This document shows, in pieces, positions 3,201 through 6,886 of a stretch of DNA of 6,886 nt. Below the pieces are notes generated by a model. That model was not told where the DNA came from and ran no database searches. It saw nothing but the letters and a program-made list of their open reading frames with translations. The position numbers and the translations under genes were made by a program. Location: assembly GCA_019417795.1 (NCBI GenBank), contig DXUR01000136.1:1-6886 (forward strand), written 5' to 3'. Position 1 is the first letter of the stretch. Each line of letters starts with the position of its first letter. This DNA is from Clostridiales bacterium. Lineage in GTDB: Bacteria > Bacillota_A > Clostridia > Oscillospirales > Oscillospiraceae.

Positions 3201-5783
3201 AGCGACCAGCCAAAAAAAAGCAATTTTTTTGAAAAATTAGCCACGTTTATCGTGGATAAACGAAACCTGATCTTTTTTCTGTACGCTATCGCCATCATCG
3301 CCAGCCTGATCACCCAGAGCTGGGTAAAGGTCTGCGACGATCTGACCCAATATCTGCCGGAGACCACGGAGACCCGCCGGGGCCTGACGCTGATGGAGGA
3401 TGAGATGAAGACCTATGGCACCGCCCGGATCATCGTGTCTCATGTGACGTATGAGATCGCACGGGATCTGGCAGATCAGATCGAAGATCTGAACAACATC
3501 TCCTCCGTGGACTTCTGGGACGCAGACAAGTCGGCGGATGATACCACCCTGCCCTCCGCTGCCAACAAGACCTATGAGGATTACATGCAGGGTGCCGACG
3601 CCCTCATCACCGTCACCTTCCAGGGCGAAAACGACGACCAGTCTGCCAAGGACGGTCTGGCCGCCGTGAAGGAACTGCTGGCCCCCTATGACACTTACAT
3701 CTCTACCGATGTGGGCTACTCCAAATCCGAAACATTGAATGAGGAAATGGGCATTATCTTAGTGGTGGCCGCACTGGTCATCGTGCTGGTGCTGCTGCTG
3801 ACCTCCCGTTCCTACGCCGAGGTGCCGGTGCTGTTGCTGACCTTTGTGGCTGCGGCGCTGCTGAACAAGGGCACCAACTTCATCTTCGGCGAGATCTCCT
3901 TCGTGTCCGACTCTGTGACAGTGGTGCTCCAGCTTGCGTTGGCCATCGACTACTCCATCATCCTGCTTCACCGCTTTCTGGAAGAGCGGGAACACGCCCC
4001 GGATGACCGGACGGCCTGCATCATCGCTGTCAGCGCCGCCATTCCCTCTATCTCCGCCAGCAGCCTGACTACCATTTCCGGTCTGGCCGCCATGATGTTC
4101 ATGCAGTTCCGCATCGGCTTTGATTTGGGTCTGGTGCTCATTAAGGCCATCCTGCTGAGTATGCTGGCCGTGTTCACCCTGATGCCCGGACTGCTGATGC
4201 TCTTCTCCAAGGCGATGGAGCGAACCCGCCACAAGAACTTCATCCCCCAGATCGACCGCTGGGGCAAGCTGGTCTATGCCCTGCGTCATGTGGGCGTGCC
4301 CGTATTCATCGTGTGCGTGGTGGGAGGCTTCTTCCTCTCCAACCAGTGCCCCTATGTGTATGGCGACAACGCCGTCATGACCGTTCGCCGCAATGAGCAT
4401 CAGGCAGCGACGGACCGGGTGGAAAAGGAATTCGGCACCCAGAATATCATGGCACTGGTGGTCCCCAAGGGGGACACCGCCAGTGAAAAGGCCGTTTTGA
4501 AGGAGCTGAGCGGACTGGATGAGGTGGATTATGCCATGGGTCTTTCCAATGTGGAGGCCAAGCCCGGCTACTTCCTCACCGACAAGCTGACGCCCCGGCA
4601 GTTCTCGGAGATGATGGGTCTTTCCTACGAGGAAGCCTGCATCCTCTACGCCGCCTATACAGCGGATCAGGAGGATAACTACGGCCCCATCGTGGGCGGC
4701 ATCGACAGCTATACCGTATCCGCCATGGATATGATCCTCTTTATCTATCAGGAGAAGGAAAAGGGCTATGTGACGCTGGATGACGAGGATGAGCGGGAGA
4801 TCAATGACGCCTATACGCAGATCACCGATGCCCAGACCCAGATGCTGGGCCCCAACTACACCCGCATGGTCATGAACCTGAATCTGCCGGAGGAGGGGAC
4901 CGACACCTTCGCCTTCCTGAAAACCGTTCACAGCATCGTGGAGAAATACTACGATGCCGACGATGTGTACTTAGTAGGCAACTCCACCAGTGACTACGAT
5001 CAGTCCGTTTCCTTCGCCAGAGACAATGTGATGATCAGCGTCCTGTCCGTGGTGTTCGTGGTTCTGGTGCTGGTGTTCACCTTTATGTCCGTGGGTCTGC
5101 CCATTCTGCTGATCTTGGTCATTCAGGGCAGTATCTGGATCAACTTCACCTTCCCCACGGTGCTGCACACCAACATCTTCTTCATGAGCTATCTGATCGT
5201 TACCTCCATCCAGATGGGCGCGAATATCGACTACGCCATCGTCATTTCCACCTGGTATTCCGACCTCAAGACCCGGATGACCCCCAGAGAGGCCCTGATC
5301 AAGGCGCTGGATCTCTCCTTCCCCACGGTACTGACCTCCGGCTCCATCCTGTCCGCTGCGGGCTTCCTCATCGGGCAGATCACCACGGAGCCGTCCATTG
5401 TCGGCATTGGCCAGTGCCTCAGCCGGGGCACGCTGATCTCCATGTTCCTGGTCATGTTCGTCCTGCCTCAGATTTTGGTGCTGGGTGACCGGATCGTGGA
5501 AAAGACCAGCTTCCAGGTAAAGCTCCCCGCAACGCCCATCGCTTCTCAGCGTTTCTCCGGCACCACCTTTGTCAATGGCCGTGTCCGGGGCCGGATCTCC
5601 GGCTTTGTGGACGCGGAGATCCACGGCGTAGTCAAGGGCGATATTTCCGCCATCATGTCCTCCGGCAGCTATGATCTGCCGGAAGGCAGCGGCCAACCGC
5701 CCGAAGCAGGGGCGTCACCGGAGAATACACCGAACACGCCGCCTGCGGATTCTGTCACCGGAAAGGAGGGGGACGCCCAATGA
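3198..5783 (+). CDS. MMPL/RND-superfamily membrane transporter
   Basis: This 861-residue protein of the cytoplasmic membrane probably exports a lipid, peptide or envelope component using the proton gradient; the substrate is unknown. It shows the duplicated RND plan. There is one N-terminal membrane helix (about 23-41), an external domain (42-183), helices near 184-203, 206-222, 239-258, 275-297 and 308-337, and then a seventh at 364-382. A second external domain (383-608) is followed by five helices up to about 763. Each half carries the MMPL motif ending in Asp-Tyr, at Asp251-Tyr252 (LALAIDYS) and Asp678-Tyr679 (GANIDYA), the likely proton-relay positions. The cytoplasmic tail 764-861 is unusual: residues 791-820 have a Val/Ile-Gly repeat, then a Pro-rich end. 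The stop overlaps the next gene (ATGA). A divergent TetR gene probably controls it. Confidence 0.93.
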   Translation: MSDQPKKSNFFEKLATFIVDKRNLIFFLYAIAIIASLITQSWVKVCDDLTQYLPETTETRRGLTLMEDEMKTYGTARIIVSHVTYEIARDLADQIEDLNNISSVDFWDADKSADDTTLPSAANKTYEDYMQGADALITVTFQGENDDQSAKDGLAAVKELLAPYDTYISTDVGYSKSETLNEEMGIILVVAALVIVLVLLLTSRSYAEVPVLLLTFVAAALLNKGTNFIFGEISFVSDSVTVVLQLALAIDYSIILLHRFLEEREHAPDDRTACIIAVSAAIPSISASSLTTISGLAAMMFMQFRIGFDLGLVLIKAILLSMLAVFTLMPGLLMLFSKAMERTRHKNFIPQIDRWGKLVYALRHVGVPVFIVCVVGGFFLSNQCPYVYGDNAVMTVRRNEHQAATDRVEKEFGTQNIMALVVPKGDTASEKAVLKELSGLDEVDYAMGLSNVEAKPGYFLTDKLTPRQFSEMMGLSYEEACILYAAYTADQEDNYGPIVGGIDSYTVSAMDMILFIYQEKEKGYVTLDDEDEREINDAYTQITDAQTQMLGPNYTRMVMNLNLPEEGTDTFAFLKTVHSIVEKYYDADDVYLVGNSTSDYDQSVSFARDNVMISVLSVVFVVLVLVFTFMSVGLPILLILVIQGSIWINFTFPTVLHTNIFFMSYLIVTSIQMGANIDYAIVISTWYSDLKTRMTPREALIKALDLSFPTVLTSGSILSAAGFLIGQITTEPSIVGIGQCLSRGTLISMFLVMFVLPQILVLGDRIVEKTSFQVKLPATPIASQRFSGTTFVNGRVRGRISGFVDAEIHGVVKGDISAIMSSGSYDLPEGSGQPPEAGASPENTPNTPPADSVTGKEGDAQ

Positions 5784-6886
5784 AACGCATTCAAAAATGG
5801 TCCGCCCTTCTCATGGCTGTGACCCTGCTGTTTACCCTGGCCGCTCCCGCCGCGCTGGCGGCTGAGAGCACCGTTACCATCAAAACCGCCGAGGATTTGG
5901 CCGAATTGTCCCGGAACTGCACGCTGGATACCTGGTCCCAGGGCAAGACCGTGATCCTGGAGAACGATCTTGACCTCCACAGTATTGACTTCACTCCGAT
6001 TCCCACCTTCAGCGGCACATTCCAAGGTAACGGACACACCATCTCCGGCCTGACCCTTACCGGCAGCGGCAACGTCCGGGGCTTGTTCCGCTACATTCAA
6101 AACGGCGCCACCGTTCAGGATCTGACGGTCATGGGCACCATCCACCCCAATGGGCATCAGGATGAACTGGGCCTGCTGGCCGGCAGCAACGCCGGGCGGA
6201 TCTTGAACTGCATCGCCTCCGGCACCGTCATGGGTGATAATCGCATCGGCGGTCTGGTAGGTATCAATGAAACCGGCGGCGAGCTGGTGGGCTGTGCCTT
6301 CTCCGGCAGCGTTACCGGCAAACATTCCACCGCCGGCGTGGTGGGTGAAAACCGCGGGACCCTGACCCGCTGCTCCAACAGCGGCAGCATCAACACCCAC
6401 GATCTGGAAGACGATCCCAAGACCGACTATACAAATCTGGCCCAGCTGAACTCCATGGAAAATGTCCCGGCTTATACGGACGTCGGCGGTGTGGCAGGCT
6501 ATTCCAAGGGCACCATCCAAAGCTGCGAAAACAGCGGCGCGGTGGGCTACGACCAGATCGGCTATAACATCGGCGGCATTGCCGGCCGCAGCGCCGGCTG
6601 GCTGGATGGCTGCGTCAACACCGGCACCGTCAGCGGACGAAAGGACGTGGGCGGCATCGTGGGCCAGCTGGAGCCGGAGGTCTTGCAGACCTTCAGCGAG
6701 GATTTCCTCGACAAGCTGCTGGCCCAGCTGGATACGCTTCAGGATATCATGGATCGTACCGCTAACCACGCTGACAGCATTTCCGACTCCGTCCACGCCC
6801 AGATGAGCGATCTCACCGGCAAGGTCCGGGACACCAAGGACATCGCCAAGGAACTGACCGATGCCATGACGGACTGGGCCAACGGC
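5780..6886 (+). CDS. Secreted GLUG-repeat beta-helix protein (partial, runs off the window)
   Basis: The first 369 residues are present and the reading frame stays open at the window end. A signal peptide is clear: KR at residues 2-3, a hydrophobic core (8-22) and a cleavage site ALA/AES after residue 27. Residues 31-95 include a SGTFQGNGHTISGL stretch (78-91), typical of the entry to right-handed beta-helix surface proteins. Residues 131-300 hold about six GLUG-type repeats (GGLVG...GxIxxCxxSGxVxG). From 302 onward the protein becomes helical and charged with a coiled-coil look. No catalytic motif is visible. AAAGGAGGG precedes the ATG, which overlaps the transporter stop, so the two are translationally coupled. 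It is probably a surface or extracellular partner of the transporter; a C-terminal anchor may lie beyond the window. Confidence 0.9.
   Translation, partial: MKRIQKWSALLMAVTLLFTLAAPAALAAESTVTIKTAEDLAELSRNCTLDTWSQGKTVILENDLDLHSIDFTPIPTFSGTFQGNGHTISGLTLTGSGNVRGLFRYIQNGATVQDLTVMGTIHPNGHQDELGLLAGSNAGRILNCIASGTVMGDNRIGGLVGINETGGELVGCAFSGSVTGKHSTAGVVGENRGTLTRCSNSGSINTHDLEDDPKTDYTNLAQLNSMENVPAYTDVGGVAGYSKGTIQSCENSGAVGYDQIGYNIGGIAGRSAGWLDGCVNTGTVSGRKDVGGIVGQLEPEVLQTFSEDFLDKLLAQLDTLQDIMDRTANHADSISDSVHAQMSDLTGKVRDTKDIAKELTDAMTDWANG
6170..6679 (+). repeat. Tandem GLUG-type protein repeats
   Basis: These bases encode residues 131-300 of the secreted protein. Repeat units begin near residues 131, 157, 185, 236, 265 and 291 with G-[LIV]-[LVA]-[GA]-G or GG-[LIV]-[VA]-G. 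Five of them carry a cysteine at the same place, just before an SG or TG turn: Cys144, 172, 198, 249 and 278. Spacing is 26-29 residues, except for a 51-residue step caused by an acidic insertion (about 205-232). The repeats have diverged at the DNA level and exist only as protein repeats. Confidence 0.85.

Noticed and set aside
3759..4931. A 390-codon open frame on the minus strand opposite the transporter gene.
   Set aside because: The product is rich in His, Gly and Gln with no recognisable domain and there is no suitable ribosome site. It mirrors the codon pattern of the GC-rich transporter gene on the other strand.
4971..5696. A 241-codon minus-strand open frame with many Asp, Gly and His residues.
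   Set aside because: It has no family match, no start signal, and lies wholly opposite the conserved second membrane half of the transporter.
5669..6796. A 375-codon minus-strand open frame opposite the transporter tail and the GLUG-repeat gene.
   Set aside because: Its Ala/Gly/Val repeats are the reverse-complement image of the GLUG repeats, and it spans two coupled plus-strand genes with much stronger evidence.
1..6886. CRISPR arrays, insertion sequences, transposases, toxin-antitoxin pairs and riboswitches.
   Set aside because: No spaced direct repeats, terminal inverted repeats with a transposase, or recognisable riboswitch leader were found on reading both strands.

Overview
The window most likely comes from a high-GC member of the Clostridia, of the Oscillospiraceae type (Oscillibacter or Flavonifractor-like). 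This is inferred from GC-rich codon use, strong AGGAGG ribosome sites, low-GC intergenic promoters of the vegetative sigma type, and the protein families present. No taxonomic search was possible, so the assignment is tentative.

Layout. A tRNA-Thr(UGU) gene with encoded CCA lies on the minus strand at the left edge and has its own promoter. Reading rightwards, a compact plus-strand mini-operon (174-894) encodes a 61-residue cysteine-rich zinc-ribbon-like protein, a 73-residue helical protein and a 106-residue protein with a sigma-70 region 4 helix-turn-helix. Each junction is an ATGA stop/start overlap. An Asp/Glu racemase superfamily gene (1004-1657) follows, preceded by two possible promoters in tandem. 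A perfect hairpin terminator then separates it from the convergent minus-strand pair.

The minus-strand pair is a TetR-family regulator with a DhaS-like appearance (2351-2947), followed 22 bases later by a cytidylate-kinase-like protein (1711-2328). A 250-base divergent control region lies between the regulator and a plus-strand operon. That operon encodes an 861-residue MMPL/RND-type membrane transporter (3198-5783) and a secreted GLUG-repeat beta-helix protein (5780 to beyond the window end), again with an ATGA overlap.

How the parts may work together. The TetR gene is divergent from the transporter across one shared control region, so it is the obvious candidate regulator of the transporter operon and of itself. 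The transporter has a cytoplasmic tail resembling a short bactofilin-type beta-helix strip. Its partner is exported and joins a beta-helix domain to a long helical segment. The pair looks like an export or envelope-organising unit of unknown substrate, and this is the most interesting part of the window. The left-hand mini-operon is a second, unrelated candidate: a small regulatory module of unknown function.
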